Shown: positions 8,789 to 18,232, counted from the first letter of the stretch. The stretch is DNA of 37,101 bases from Bradyrhizobium yuanmingense (GCF_900094575.1 NZ_FMAE01000017.1:1-37101); one strand, 5' to 3'. Program-made: numbers and translations. The notes: a model not told the origin generated them from the sequence alone.

Positions 8789-8968
8789 CTTCCACTCTCT
8801 GAAAACTTGAGCCTCGCCAAATGCCGCAGTCACTCCGAGCGCCACCCAGGATACTCGATCGAATGTCACTGCTCACTCTTTATGTAAAGGCGTTGGAGCA
8901 TATGCTGGCAGCCGATGCAGACGAAGTTGATCTTTAGGAATGGCAGTCGGGATGATGGGTTGTGTACA

Positions 8969-9454
8969 ATGAGCAGCAGACAACTTAACGATGAGTATGA
9001 CGCCGAGGAAGCCGAGGCGATTGCCGCGGCACTTGACCTCACGCTCGATGAATTGAATCAAATCGAGTATACGATAAACGAGATCGCCAACGACGATGGG
9101 CTGGTTTACGCATACGGCGTAGAAATCAAAGAAGGAGCCCCGCAGTACATCCTCGACAAGCTTGCGCCGCTGCCCAGGCGGGGCAACTTAGTGCTGATTC
9201 ATGTGCGGGGATACGCCCACGACGCAGATCAAGAGGAAATTGAAATAGAGATGGCCAGGACGACCGTTTACAAAGTAAAGCTCTACAACATCGCTACAGA
9301 TGAAGTGGTTATCTCCCGGCGCATGGCCACCTACGACGGGGCAGCCAAGATGGGAGGGTGGCCGGTTGAAGGCACGGGTCATATAATTGACCTAGCTGAC
9401 CTAGAACCCGGAGAGGAATGGACACCTCGCGATTTCGATCCGACTACGATATGA
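8969..9454 (+). CDS. Hypothetical acidic two-part protein
   Basis: The 161-residue product starts at MSSRQLNDEYDAEEAEAIAA; an upstream in-frame ATG at 8915 adds an unlikely basic leader. The N-terminal part (residues 1-90) is acidic and mixed alpha/beta (LDLTLDELNQIEYTINEIAN, APQYILDKLAPLPRRGNLVL). The C-terminal part begins at an internal Met, MARTTVYKVKLYNIATDEVV, and ends DLEPGEEWTPRDFDP. The second part resembles a short conserved hypothetical family that I cannot name and could once have been a separate gene. There is no signal peptide or membrane segment. The function is unknown. Confidence 0.7.
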   Translation: MSSRQLNDEYDAEEAEAIAAALDLTLDELNQIEYTINEIANDDGLVYAYGVEIKEGAPQYILDKLAPLPRRGNLVLIHVRGYAHDADQEEIEIEMARTTVYKVKLYNIATDEVVISRRMATYDGAAKMGGWPVEGTGHIIDLADLEPGEEWTPRDFDPTTI

Positions 9455-9602
9455 CGGTGCTCACGACTGAGATGCGTCAACCGCACAAACGCTCTCGAAC
9501 ATGATTGATTACCATCATACGGCGAGGCAATTTGGTTCTCCCGACTCATCCCGTAAGCGCTAAACCCTCCAAACAACGCTCGCAGTTACGGCGATCTTCT
9601 TG

Positions 9603-11566
9603 TCATGCTGCCGCGTCCATTGCTTGGCCGAACGCCGCAAGACGTCGTATCAGGCTTGTTAGCACTTCCGGCTTTTTACCCTCTGCCCAGGCAATGGCAA
9701 GCAGCTCCCCGATCAACGCCGGATTTTTTCTGAGACCTCCAGCAGCCGGATCAATGGCGCGCCGCGCTTCATTGTTGACCCGATCCCAATCCGCCGCCTC
9801 GAAACACTGCCTAACGGAATCTTCAATATTATTAGGCCAAATCGCACAACAGTCACCCCAAACAATGGCCGACGGGAAATGATCGCCCCCCAGCTCAAGA
9901 GCCGCTAGGAGAGCTTTGTTGTCAACCTCATGGTGACGTCGACGATCAGGATGTTCCTCATCACCGTCAGCGTCGAATATGACGAAGCAGGGTATCTCCA
10001 GCTCCTGAGCGATAGTGAGCAATTGAAGAATGTTCGACTTTCCTTCAGTCGGCAAAATATGAAGTCCGGCCCTTCGCATAGCATTCCATTCGCCATCGAG
10101 ATGAAGTGCCGCTGAGAGATAAGCACGGTCGGCAATCCCCTCGACGAGCACCAACCGCTGGCTGAAATACAATTCAGATGGTTCCGGCCGCAACGCCGCG
10201 AGTAGCTTTGCTCTCGCGACGGGGTTCTTGTCCGGCTTCTTGCCCGTCGCTTTAGAGATACGCACCGCGAACCTGTCGAAGTCTGTGCACTTTACGTGCG
10301 ATTTCCCCGATTTTCCGTCGCGCCGAACTAACCGGATATCTTCAAACTCTTCGCCGGAGACGAAATAAGGCTTGTGAGTCGTGAGCATAACCTGGTTGCC
10401 CAAGGCCGCCAATTCTCTCAGCACGGCCGACAGGTGTTTTGCTTGCGGCGGGTGTTGATAAAGCTCAGGCTCTTCACATCCTAATATAAGGGTAGGTCTT
10501 TCGATGCTGGTTTCCGCGGAAGAACCGCTTTCGACGGACGCAAGCTCCTGCAGGATAGCGAGCAAGAACGACCTTTGTAAGCCGTGACCGAAGCGCAGCA
10601 TGCTTCCCTTGAATGAACCTTCCTGTGCTTTGATAGTCGCTTTCGGTTCACCAATTGAAACCGACTTGTCACTGCCCTGTAGCCATTCAACCATTAGGCT
10701 CGCGTCGGGGTGGGCGAAGACAGCGAGACGTTTCGCCAAGCTGTCTGAGATTTCTTGAAGTGTGCCCTGCTGCGCCTGAAGGAGCGCGTCGTACTCTGCA
10801 CGAGCACGTGCACGCAGAGCCTCCAATGCATCGTCGAAGTCAACCTTCTGCCGGACAGTCCGTTGGAGCAATTTACCCAAGCGGTGTTTCCCGCTTCTTC
10901 TGCTTCGGCGGATGCGTCCTTGACGGCTGGGAGATAAACCCACTGCACATAGGGCTCAAGCCTTCCCCTTGCCCTGCCGACCCCATAAAAGTGATCAGTG
11001 CTTCGCTGGCTCTCACAAATTTCTGGACGAGCCTCCTCATAAGATCGAAGAGCCTCTATCATAGCCGCCTTGGTCGGCTTTTTCCCGATATCAGGGAAAT
11101 CCGCCAATCCCTTCGTGACCTCGAAGAAGCGAGCGCGGAGCGGCTCTACGGTCGCCTTGTTCTTGTCGTCCTCGAAAAAGGCGGCGAATTGTTTAAAAAC
11201 GAGGCGCTCTCCCCACTGAATAACGGGAGCCTTAGCTGTTTTGGCATCGAAAACTGCAATGGAAGTTACAACCAACTCTCCATGGCGAACGTAGTGAGAC
11301 AGGTCCTCTTTGGCCGCGTCGCTGAGTTGATCGAAGGTAACAGTGATTTGCACTGGAATGTCTGTGTTCCCACCGTGGAAATCTTCGGCCGTTAGCGTTG
11401 CAACGTCAGTTGCACTGCCAGCCTCTTGGAAGAAGACATTTAGCGCGCCCAGGATCGTCGACTTTCCTGCGCCGTTGGGCCCGACCAAGCAAGTACATGA
11501 GTCAAAAGACACTGTTTGGTCCTCGAAGGCCCTGAAATTCTGCACGCGGACCGAACGGATTCTCAT
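9603..11566 (-). pseudogene. OLD-family ATP-dependent endonuclease, split by one frameshift
   Basis: The start is the ATG at 11566 (MRIRSVRVQNFRAFED), six bases after GGAGG. An SMC-like P-loop, GPNGAGKST, occupies residues 29-37. Near 10885 the frame shifts: the first frame reads EEAGNTAW and the continuation, LGKLLQRTVRQKVDFDDA, lies in the next frame, as though one base were lost. The second part carries FGHGLQRSFLLAILQEL (signature region), TLILGCEEPELYQHP (Walker B) and MLTTHKPYF (H-loop). The C-terminal TOPRIM domain follows, with LVLVEGIADRAYL and CFVIFDADGDEEHP supplying its Glu and DxD residues. This is a class 1 OLD nuclease, a family with anti-phage members; no GajB-type helicase adjoins it. 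If the shift is a sequencing error the gene is intact, with about 654 residues. Confidence 0.85.
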
Positions 11567-11833
11567 GACATCCTCCATAAGCAATAGAATATGCTTACAA
11601 CTTTCGCGCGCTTCCGCCCGATTGGTCAACTGTAAAGTTCTTTCTTAGAGTCGCTTTCTGCGAAAACAAAAATGACCGCATGCCAAAAATGGGCGCACGC
11701 CGTCTCGCTGGTAAGATAATCGTTGTAGCTAGCTGCACGATCACCGCGGGGGATGTCCCGATCGGTGTTGAACTACGTCTGCCGGAATGAATGTTGCGCA
11801 GCCCTCGTGACGTAGGCAGCGGGCTTAATCGTC

Positions 11834-12350
11834 ATGCGATCGTGGTGAGCTTGAAGGGCCGCACAGAACCGACGATTGCTTATGCGGCTTCAATCGCCGG
11901 CAGCCCTTGTTGGCCTCGATCATGCCGGCCGCGTACCCATCGCAAAGCCACACCGGCATCCCGCCAACGTTTTACGTTGCTCATGACGCGGTGAATGGTG
12001 CCCATCATGTTCTCGGCGATGTTGGTACAGGCGAGCGATCGACGAAGCTCCTTCGGCAACTTCAACCGGACGACAGTCAGGATTTCGTCGAGGCCTTCGA
12101 GGATGCTGGCCGCTACGCCGGACCATTGCTGGTCAAGTCGACGCGCGAGATTGCGGATCAATTTTTCGGCCTTGTCGGCGTCATCGAGCTCCCAGGCCTG
12201 GCTCAACACCCGACGGGCGACCGCGTGATGCTCTTTCGGCAGGCGTTCCATATGTTGCGCGCCTTGTGGGTCTGGCAGCGCTGGAGCGCAGCGGCCGAAC
12301 TGAAGGTGCGCCGGATCGCGCTCGACAACGCTTTCGCGGCCTCTCAGGCG
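11834..12350 (-). pseudogene. IS256-family transposase, C-terminal half, frameshifted
   Basis: The minus strand first reads AKALSSAIRRTF and RCQTHKARNI near 12345-12255. It then shifts frame to MERLPKEHHAVARRVLSQAW, ELDDADKAEKLIRNLARRLD and SILEGLDEILTVVRLKLP, followed by SLACTNIAENMMGTIHRV and NVKRWRDAGVALRW. A last shift gives GMIEANKGCRRLKPHKQ, with a stop near 11834. The conserved D-G-x-K-A-L/C-H-K-x-R-N-I region and the E of NIxENMMG belong to the IS256 DDE domain. The fragment starts about where the N-terminal fragment at 3683-4233 ends, but in the opposite orientation. Confidence 0.82.
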
Positions 12351-12878
12351 TTGAAGCCTGCGGCAAACCCGGGGCGGTTCAGTGTTCTGCCATGTCCAAT
12401 CGCGAGCTCTCGCATTCGCGGTCTGATCGCGGTTCGTTGGAGCGCCTACACTCGCGAGTGAGCGCGGCATCCTGAGTCGCCGGCATCGTGACAAACACGA
12501 CATCATCGGGATCATCGGCAAAGTACATTCCAGCCGTCAGTCTTTACCCGCTGCCCGCACTGTAGCCCCGGATGGCGAGCATGCGCCTACGAGAAGTTTT
12601 GATGCCGCTGCCTTGGCATGGCTGCTCTTTCAATCGGCCAACAGCCGAATGAGACAGGCCCGGAGTGGTTCGCTAACATCCGGGGAAGCTCTGCTTACCT
12701 GAGTCAGAATGCCGCGCCGCGTGCGATTCTCAGCGCGCATTGGCCGTGATTCAATGCGCCATCCATATACGCATTGCTTGCTGGCATCACGCCGGTGCGG
12801 ATAGGGGTAGTGCGAGAAGGAATTCGGCGCTGCTCGCCACTACTATCTCCAATAGCGCCTCACGCGGGAGTGGTAGAT
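12351..12878. other. No gene recognised
   Basis: This stretch holds only short frames with no recognisable domain. Its last 100 bases should carry the promoter of the exported-protein pair that follows. The frame of the next gene is open back to 12774, but a signal peptide and ribosome site place that start at 12879. Confidence 0.4.
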
Positions 12879-13550
12879 ATGCTTAGATCATTCAACATAG
12901 TCGTCGCTCTAGCAGCAGTCCTCGTAGGATCGTTGCCGTTTGCTGCATCTGGTCAAACATCGCCACGTGGTGCTCCCATCGCCTCTAGTCCGACCGCCCC
13001 TAATGAAGCGAAAGTTGAGAGTTTCCGCTCACGCCTCCAGGATCAGCAAAAGACACTGGAATCATATGGGGCAACGATCTCCGGTTTGGTTGATCGTCTT
13101 AAAGCGGCGTCCGGCACGACTGTAGCAAATCGAATTTCTGAGGTCCGCAGTTTGAGGGATGCACTGGTTCAATTGGGCGTCCAATTACAGCCAGACGCAC
13201 CGTTGTCCCAAAGCATCGACCAATATCAGAGCTGGATTTCGGCGCAGATGGGCCGGGTCAACAATCAGCGTTCCACGCTTGGACCCGAATTCGTCCAGGA
13301 GCTTGTGCGTCGATACCAGCAATATCAACAGGAGGTAACGCGTGCGCGCGAGTCGGTTAGCAACCACTCGAATGCAATTGACCGCACTCTGAACGAGCTC
13401 ACGACAGCCGAGCTGCGCGCTGCGGAAATGTTGATGGCCGAAGACGCAGCTGCGGCGGTCAAAGAACTTCTCGGAGTGTTGGATAATGTCGGTCAGACAA
13501 TCGAGGACATTCGCAGCAATCTACGAAAGCTCGGCAATGCCGGGGCGTAA
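12879..13550 (+). CDS. Exported helical (coiled-coil) protein of unknown function
   Basis: The start is at 12879 (MLRSFNIVVALAAVLVGSLP) because a typical signal peptide begins there and GGGAG precedes it; the cleavage site is likely after FAASG. The mature part of about 200 residues is almost wholly helical and polar (ESFRSRLQDQQKTLESYGAT, ELVRRYQQYQQEVTRARESV, AAVKELLGVLDNVGQTIEDI). It has no Cys and no enzyme motif. The next gene, 63 bases downstream, encodes a second exported helical protein of similar size, so the two are probably co-transcribed and may act together in the periplasm. I do not recognise the family. Confidence 0.75.
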   Translation: MLRSFNIVVALAAVLVGSLPFAASGQTSPRGAPIASSPTAPNEAKVESFRSRLQDQQKTLESYGATISGLVDRLKAASGTTVANRISEVRSLRDALVQLGVQLQPDAPLSQSIDQYQSWISAQMGRVNNQRSTLGPEFVQELVRRYQQYQQEVTRARESVSNHSNAIDRTLNELTTAELRAAEMLMAEDAAAAVKELLGVLDNVGQTIEDIRSNLRKLGNAGA

Positions 13551-13613
13551 GTGACGGCGATAACTTTCCTCTTCGGCGAGTGGACGGAGATCACCACTGG
13601 TAGGGAGGTTACC

Positions 13614-14366
13614 GTGCGCGTAGGACTCATAAGTCTGGTAGCGGTGATCGTGTGTGTTGCCGCAGTCGGCGCGGCTCCAAGGCTGGCCGACAAACAGATA
13701 TCACCAGGTGCGGGCGAGCAGAAGGTCCAGACCGAAACCACGAACACCCGTCCAATCGTGCAGCTGGACGAATTAGTCGATCAGGCACCTGACGGCAGCC
13801 TCGTGATCGAACTTTATCAATCGGTACGCAACATCAGAGACGTGGAAGCAGTAAACGAGCACGTCAAAGCACAGGTCAACAACGCACAGTCTGTTGCCGC
13901 CGACGTTGCGCGTTTGCACGACAGCATCCTGAAATCGTGTGACGACTCGGATTTTCCGAAAACTGAAGTTATCGCACTCAAGGCTCGTGCCTTCTCAGCC
14001 ACTCTTGCTCGAGTCGATGGCGAACTCACAAACGCGTTGGCCGCGACGCGGCAGATAGTTGAAGCCGAGAGACCTGGCTCGATCAAGGCCAAGGAGGATA
14101 TAAACCGATTTGTGCTTGCAGCGCATGAACTCGGTCGTCTGCGCGTGCAGGCGACCGAGATCGCAAAGGCGATTGAGGGTCTCAGCGTCAGCATTCGCAC
14201 AACACTAACCTCGTGCACCGCGACGCCGGTGGCTCCGCTGTTCGCTATGCGCGATGTGCTTCCCCTTGGAGGTCAGGCGCGGCAATTTCCTTCCATGAAG
14301 CAGAAGCGCGCGTTCAAGCCCGCAACTACGCTCCGCCGCCGCTCACTTAGGCAAGAGCCGCTATAA
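13614..14366 (+). CDS. Second exported helical protein of unknown function
   Basis: The GTG at 13614 follows GGGAGG by five bases and opens a signal peptide (RVGLISLVAVIVCVAAVGAA). The frame is open back to 13551, but that start lacks a ribosome site. The 250-residue product is mainly helical (VNEHVKAQVNNAQSVAADVA, SATLARVDGELTNALAATRQ, INRFVLAAHELGRLRVQATE) with three Cys and a basic C-terminus (KQKRAFKPATTLRRRSLRQE). It is similar in style to the preceding exported protein, and the two may form a complex. The basic tail could be a late extension by frameshift. No known domain is recognised. Confidence 0.7.
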   Translation: MRVGLISLVAVIVCVAAVGAAPRLADKQISPGAGEQKVQTETTNTRPIVQLDELVDQAPDGSLVIELYQSVRNIRDVEAVNEHVKAQVNNAQSVAADVARLHDSILKSCDDSDFPKTEVIALKARAFSATLARVDGELTNALAATRQIVEAERPGSIKAKEDINRFVLAAHELGRLRVQATEIAKAIEGLSVSIRTTLTSCTATPVAPLFAMRDVLPLGGQARQFPSMKQKRAFKPATTLRRRSLRQEPL

Positions 14367-14676
14367 CCCGCCACCGGTCGCATGCAGGTCTGCGTCCTGT
14401 TGGAACGGAAAACAAGCCGCTGAAGAACACGAGGCCAGCGCAACCAAACGTCACGCGTGACCTTTAGGCTTTTGTGCTGCAGCAGACTCTCGTTGCCTTG
14501 TTCGGTTGCGTTTCTGCCTTGATACTCTCTTCGACCGAGAGACACACGGAATAGCAAGCCTCGACGCAAAGCTATCTCACCGCTTCTTGTGGTCATAGTC
14601 GAGGTCCTCCCACTGAAGGCGGGGCGAACGGTCTTCCCGATCCATGGTCGGCCATTGGGCTTGGGTCGGTTCGCCC
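14367..14676. other. Convergent intergenic stretch
   Basis: This lies between the 3' ends of the exported-protein gene (plus) and the small membrane-protein gene (minus). Minus-strand frames at 14273-14710 and 14577-14762 are basic and have no recognisable domain; I judge them non-coding. No clear terminator hairpin was found. Confidence 0.4.
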
Positions 14677-14919
14677 TTACCACAGTGTTTGTTGCTTGAG
14701 CGGCTTGCACGCTTCGGCCTCATCTCGTGCCCCCTCGCCACTCGCTTTGGCGTTTGTGTCAACGATCGCCTTCTTCAGCTCGAGCAGCATATTCTTGATC
14801 CTGTCCATCGACATTTCGAGCGCAGTAGATCTGCGGTTCGCGTACCACGCCCCAGCTATGAGTGCGCTAAAGATGCCGATGAAGTACTCCCACCCCACAT
14901 GAAATGTTATTGCCTCCAT
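14677..14919 (-). CDS. Small membrane-anchored coiled-coil protein
   Basis: The 80-residue product has one N-terminal membrane segment (EYFIGIFSALIAGAWYANRR) followed by a cytoplasmic-type helix with heptad spacing (LEMSMDRIKNMLLELKKAIV) and a polar tail with one Cys. The positive-inside rule (RR after the segment) puts the helix in the cytoplasm. It is convergent with the exported-protein pair and divergent from the ATPase gene, whose start is 58 bases away. The ribosome site is weak. The function is unknown; such proteins often act as small membrane scaffolds or phage holin-like proteins. Confidence 0.6.
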   Translation of the reverse strand: MEAITFHVGWEYFIGIFSALIAGAWYANRRSTALEMSMDRIKNMLLELKKAIVDTNAKASGEGARDEAEACKPLKQQTLW

Positions 14920-14976
14920 ATACGGCCATAGGCTAAGTCAAAAACCGTTCCGGCAAAGGCTGGTGAATGTGCGGAC

Positions 14977-16401
14977 ATGGCACAGCTCCGGCTCTCGCCG
15001 AGGTGGAAATCGTCGGCGATCGTTAGTGCCATGAACGATCCTGGCGGCAGCCGCAAAGGCATAACAGAGCATAGACACGTCAGTCCGACGGTGTCCGACG
15101 TGCTTGAAGATGGCACCATCGTTGAATTGGTCTATAGGCCAGAGCATCGCGCCACGCTGCTCGCGACGTCAGTTGCAGGACGCTGGACCTTGGCCACGCA
15201 CGTGGACGTGCCCGGTGGGCACCAGCTGGTCCCGTTTTCGCCCAACAACAATCTGATCAAGAATGACGTTGTACTGCTGCCGTCCGAACCGCGCATCCAC
15301 GGGACCGAGCAAGAACTCGTCTCTGAAATTGTGGCTTTCATCCACCGCTACGCCGACCTTAGCCCGACCTTTGAACAGGTCGCCAGTTATTATGTCCTGC
15401 TGAGCTGGGTGTACGATGCATTCAATGATCTGCCGTACCTACGTCTTCGCGGCGATTTCGGCACGGGGAAGACACGGTCGCTCCTGACGATCGGTTCGCT
15501 CTGCTATAAGCCGTTCTTCGCAAGCGGCGCCTCGACGGTCTCGCCGATTTTCCACACGCTGAACGCGTTTCGGGGAACACTCATCTTCGATGAGGCCGAC
15601 TTTCGCTTCAGCGACGAGCGCTCGGAGATCGTCAAAATCCTCAACAACGGCAATATGCGCGGCATGCCGGTCCTGCGCACCGTCATGAACCGCCAGCGTG
15701 AGTTCAACCCGCAAGCTTTCCATGTCTTTGGACCGAAAATCGTTGCAACGAGGGGACGCTACGAGGACAGAGCACTGGAGAGCCGCTTCATCACGGAGGA
15801 AACCGGTGCGCGGCCGCTACGCAACGACATTCCCATCAACCTCCCGCCGACCTTCAAAGATGAGGCCCGTGAGTTGCGCAACAAGTTGTTACTGTATCGC
15901 TTTCGAAGACGGCACGAGATTGAGCTCAACCCGGCCCTCGCCGATCCCAAATTGGAGCCGCGTCTCAATCAAATCATGCTGCCGCTGCTAAGCGTCGTCA
16001 GTGATCCACGACTGCGGAGCGAACTCCGCAATGCCGCGGAGCATGCCCAGAATTCGATCATCGCCGAGCGCGGCCTTCTGATGGAGGCCCAGGTCTTGGA
16101 ACTCCTTGTTGACCTGATGTTGTCTACCAGTAGGCAGGTCGTTCCCGTCGCTGACATCACAATGGGTATCATCGATCGCTACGGGCCCGAGTATGACCGA
16201 CCGATCAGCAACCGGTGGATCGGAAGCGTCCTGCGTACGAAGCTGAACCTCCTGACCTACAAGTCCCACGGAGTGTACGTCGTTCCTATGACCGAGAGGG
16301 GAAAAGTGGAGATGTTGTGCCGGAGATATGGAGTGAATATTGTCACCGATGCGCCGCCGACAGAGCGTAAAGGGGATGTGGGGACTTCCGAGAAGTTCTA
16401 G
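14977..16401 (+). CDS. P-loop ATPase of a plasmid/phage-like family
   Basis: The 474-residue protein has Walker A RGDFGTGKTRSLLTIG (core residues 159-166), Walker B TLIFDEAD (201-208) and a sensor-like RTVMNRQREFNPQAFHVFGP further on. The N-terminal 100 residues are beta-rich; the C-terminal 150 look like a winged-helix region (MEAQVLELLVDLMLSTSRQV, ISNRWIGSVLRTKLNLLTYK). This layout resembles ATPases used by plasmids, phages and integrative elements in DNA processing, but I cannot name the family. The start could be 14977 or the Met at 15031; neither has a strong ribosome site. The XRE and RuvC-like genes follow on the same strand after 263 bases, so the three may form one module. Confidence 0.8.
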   Translation: MAQLRLSPRWKSSAIVSAMNDPGGSRKGITEHRHVSPTVSDVLEDGTIVELVYRPEHRATLLATSVAGRWTLATHVDVPGGHQLVPFSPNNNLIKNDVVLLPSEPRIHGTEQELVSEIVAFIHRYADLSPTFEQVASYYVLLSWVYDAFNDLPYLRLRGDFGTGKTRSLLTIGSLCYKPFFASGASTVSPIFHTLNAFRGTLIFDEADFRFSDERSEIVKILNNGNMRGMPVLRTVMNRQREFNPQAFHVFGPKIVATRGRYEDRALESRFITEETGARPLRNDIPINLPPTFKDEARELRNKLLLYRFRRRHEIELNPALADPKLEPRLNQIMLPLLSVVSDPRLRSELRNAAEHAQNSIIAERGLLMEAQVLELLVDLMLSTSRQVVPVADITMGIIDRYGPEYDRPISNRWIGSVLRTKLNLLTYKSHGVYVVPMTERGKVEMLCRRYGVNIVTDAPPTERKGDVGTSEKF

Positions 16402-16664
16402 AGGCTCTCTCAAAGCTGAACGTATAAGCGAGCGAAAACCACCATCCGGCGCGCCGTGTCGTTCTTCGACATCCCCAAGTCCCCATCTCCACAAGATTTT
16501 CATCTGGGACCAGGCACCATCCGAATGCACGATAGATATAATGGACGGCCGCAGTTTGTTGCATTTGAGTGCCACGTGGGCACCTTTTCACGCCTCGAAC
16601 GAAACTGCATTCCAGGGGACCATAGCGTGCGTGCCTGTCATCTTGCTGGCCGGCTGCACGACCC

Positions 16665-17021
16665 ATGCGTTACCGTCATCAATCATACCTTCGTCCGCAT
16701 CGACGTCGCTGGGGGCTTACCCAGCAGGAGCTGGCATTCTTAATCGGCGCAAAGAGCAGAACCGCTGTCTCACGAATTGAAAGCTCAAAGCGCAAGCCCA
16801 GCCTCGATGCCGTGTTCATATGCGAGATGATCTTCAATACGTCCCCATTGGAGCTGTTTCCTGGGCTCATGTCAGACCTACAGGTGGCCATACTTCGGCG
16901 TGCCAGCGAACTCTACGAAAAGCTTCAGGGCGATCCGTCCAAGGCAACGCGCCTGAAGCTTGATTTCCTCGAACGACTGCTGGAGCGAGTAGAAGGGAAG
17001 CGCATTGATGCAACCATATGA
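16665..17021 (+). CDS. XRE-family helix-turn-helix regulator
   Basis: The 118-residue protein has an N-terminal HTH_3 domain: WGLTQQELAFLIGAKSRTAV, then SRIESSKRKPSLDAVFICEM, that is Q-x3-A...S-x2-E...P at residues about 20-50. The C-terminal half is helical (LQVAILRRASELYEKLQGDP, LKLDFLERLLERVEGKR) and probably dimerises. Its stop overlaps the start of the RuvC-like gene (ATGA), so the two are translationally coupled. It probably regulates the module. The ribosome site is weak. The domain call is firm; the target is unknown. Confidence 0.88.
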   Translation: MRYRHQSYLRPHRRRWGLTQQELAFLIGAKSRTAVSRIESSKRKPSLDAVFICEMIFNTSPLELFPGLMSDLQVAILRRASELYEKLQGDPSKATRLKLDFLERLLERVEGKRIDATI

Positions 17022-17536
17022 CGAATGACAACCGGTCCGCACTGGTCCTCTCTATCTATCTAAACACGCGCGGCTTTGCGTTCATCGTGTTCGAAGGCCG
17101 CTTATCACCGTACGACTGGGGAATACGCGAGATGCGCGGACCTCGAAAGGCCAACGGATGCCTTCTGCGTATCTCCCAAATCATCGATCGGTACGCTCCC
17201 GATGTGCTCCTCACCCAAGATACCTCCGAGCAGGGCACGCGACGGGCGCGGTGGATCAGCAAGCTCAACGGCTCGATCGCCGAACTCGCGAAAGATCGTG
17301 GCATTCCTGTTTTTGCCTATTCGCGCGCTCAGGTCCGTGCCGCGTTCGATGAGTATGGCGGACCTCCAACCAAACAAACTCTAGCCGAGCTGATCGCGAA
17401 GCATATTCCAGCGTTCGAGCAATATGTTCCGCCGCCTCGCAAGCCATGGATGAGTGAAGATCGCCGAATGGGCCTGTTCGATGCGGCAGCGCTGGCGCTC
17501 GTATTCTTTCAGTCGATCGACACCTCGGTCAGGTAA
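17018..17536 (+). CDS. RuvC-like RNase H-fold protein with altered active-site residues
   Basis: The 172-residue product follows the RuvC/RNase H pattern: strand 1 LSIYLNTRGFAFIVFEG, a later strand DVLLTQDTSEQGTRRA, helix IAELAKDRGIPVFAYSRAQV, then PPTKQTLAELIAKHIP and a C-terminal SEDRRMGLFDAAALALVFF. In RuvC the first strand carries the catalytic Asp (IDPGT); here the equivalent is Tyr in IYLNT. The later acidic positions (QD in LLTQDT, the Asps of SEDRRMGLFD) are kept. It may therefore be a DNA-binding relative or use a modified active site. It overlaps the XRE gene by ATGA and probably acts with the ATPase upstream on branched or replicating DNA. Fold assignment is by pattern only. Confidence 0.72.
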   Translation: MTNDNRSALVLSIYLNTRGFAFIVFEGRLSPYDWGIREMRGPRKANGCLLRISQIIDRYAPDVLLTQDTSEQGTRRARWISKLNGSIAELAKDRGIPVFAYSRAQVRAAFDEYGGPPTKQTLAELIAKHIPAFEQYVPPPRKPWMSEDRRMGLFDAAALALVFFQSIDTSVR

Positions 17537-18232
17537 TGGAGTGTGGACAGTGAAGACCTCGCGCAATACGCGCATTTTCTCCTTGCATTTCGACTAAAAG
17601 AGCATCAACTTGAAACAGGCGCAATTGAGCGCCTCACAACTGCCCACAAAACGGCGGTGTACCGAGTTCGCCGTTACTTCAACTGGCAGCGTCCATGCCA
17701 TCGGCAGGCACCTAGAGCGGAAATTTCTGAGTGTGATTGGCTCGCCCACCGTCGTGTGGACCGAGAACGTGATTGATGCGCCCATAGTTTTGGCGCGCCT
17801 TCAGCGTATGCGACCACGGCTAATTTATTCGGAAGGGACCTCCCATGCGCAAAGTATTTCTTGGGATCGTCGCAATCATAATCGTTCGGGTGAGTGTCGG
17901 CCCACCTGGGCTCAGCAGGGCGCTTGGTGCGAAGCCAATCGCAAAGCGCTCTGCACCAAGATTTGGGGCAGTGCCGGAGCTGCAAACTGCCTCGCGCAGA
18001 TCCCTTGCTCAATTACGTCGGCAAGGGTTGCGCGCCTGCATCGGTCGTGAACGCGCGATACACCGTCTATTGTCACAGCAATCGAGGAAAAAGTTTCTGC
18101 CGCTGATGCGGTGGTGATCGGGAGGGTGGACTTCTCGCGCGTTTCGGCGTTCGGCTCGCGAGAGAGTTCCGTGCCTACCCGGACCTAAAGCGACGTGAGT
18201 CTATTTGTTCAAATCGGTTTGGGGAGGGCGAA
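17537..18232. other. Gene-poor stretch with a possible decayed small exported protein
   Basis: At 17845 an ATG with GGGACC upstream opens a signal-like MRKVFLGIVAIIIV. Cys/Trp-rich protein-like text continues in a second frame (ECRPTWAQQGAWCEANRKAL) and then a third (LNYVGKGCAPASVVNARYTV and C), ending TGA near 18113. This would be a small Cys-rich secreted protein with two frameshifts. I hold it as possible only. The rest has no recognisable gene. GGAGGG at the end serves the next gene. Confidence 0.35.

Noticed and set aside
8048..8869. 273-codon minus-strand frame as a gene
   Set aside because: Very basic composition, no domain, overlaps a better plus-strand gene; probably a shadow frame.
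9603..11566. Gabija defence system
   Set aside because: The OLD-type GajA-like gene is present, but no UvrD-like GajB gene adjoins it.
14273..14710. 145-codon minus-strand frame
   Set aside because: Overlaps two better genes, basic and without any domain.
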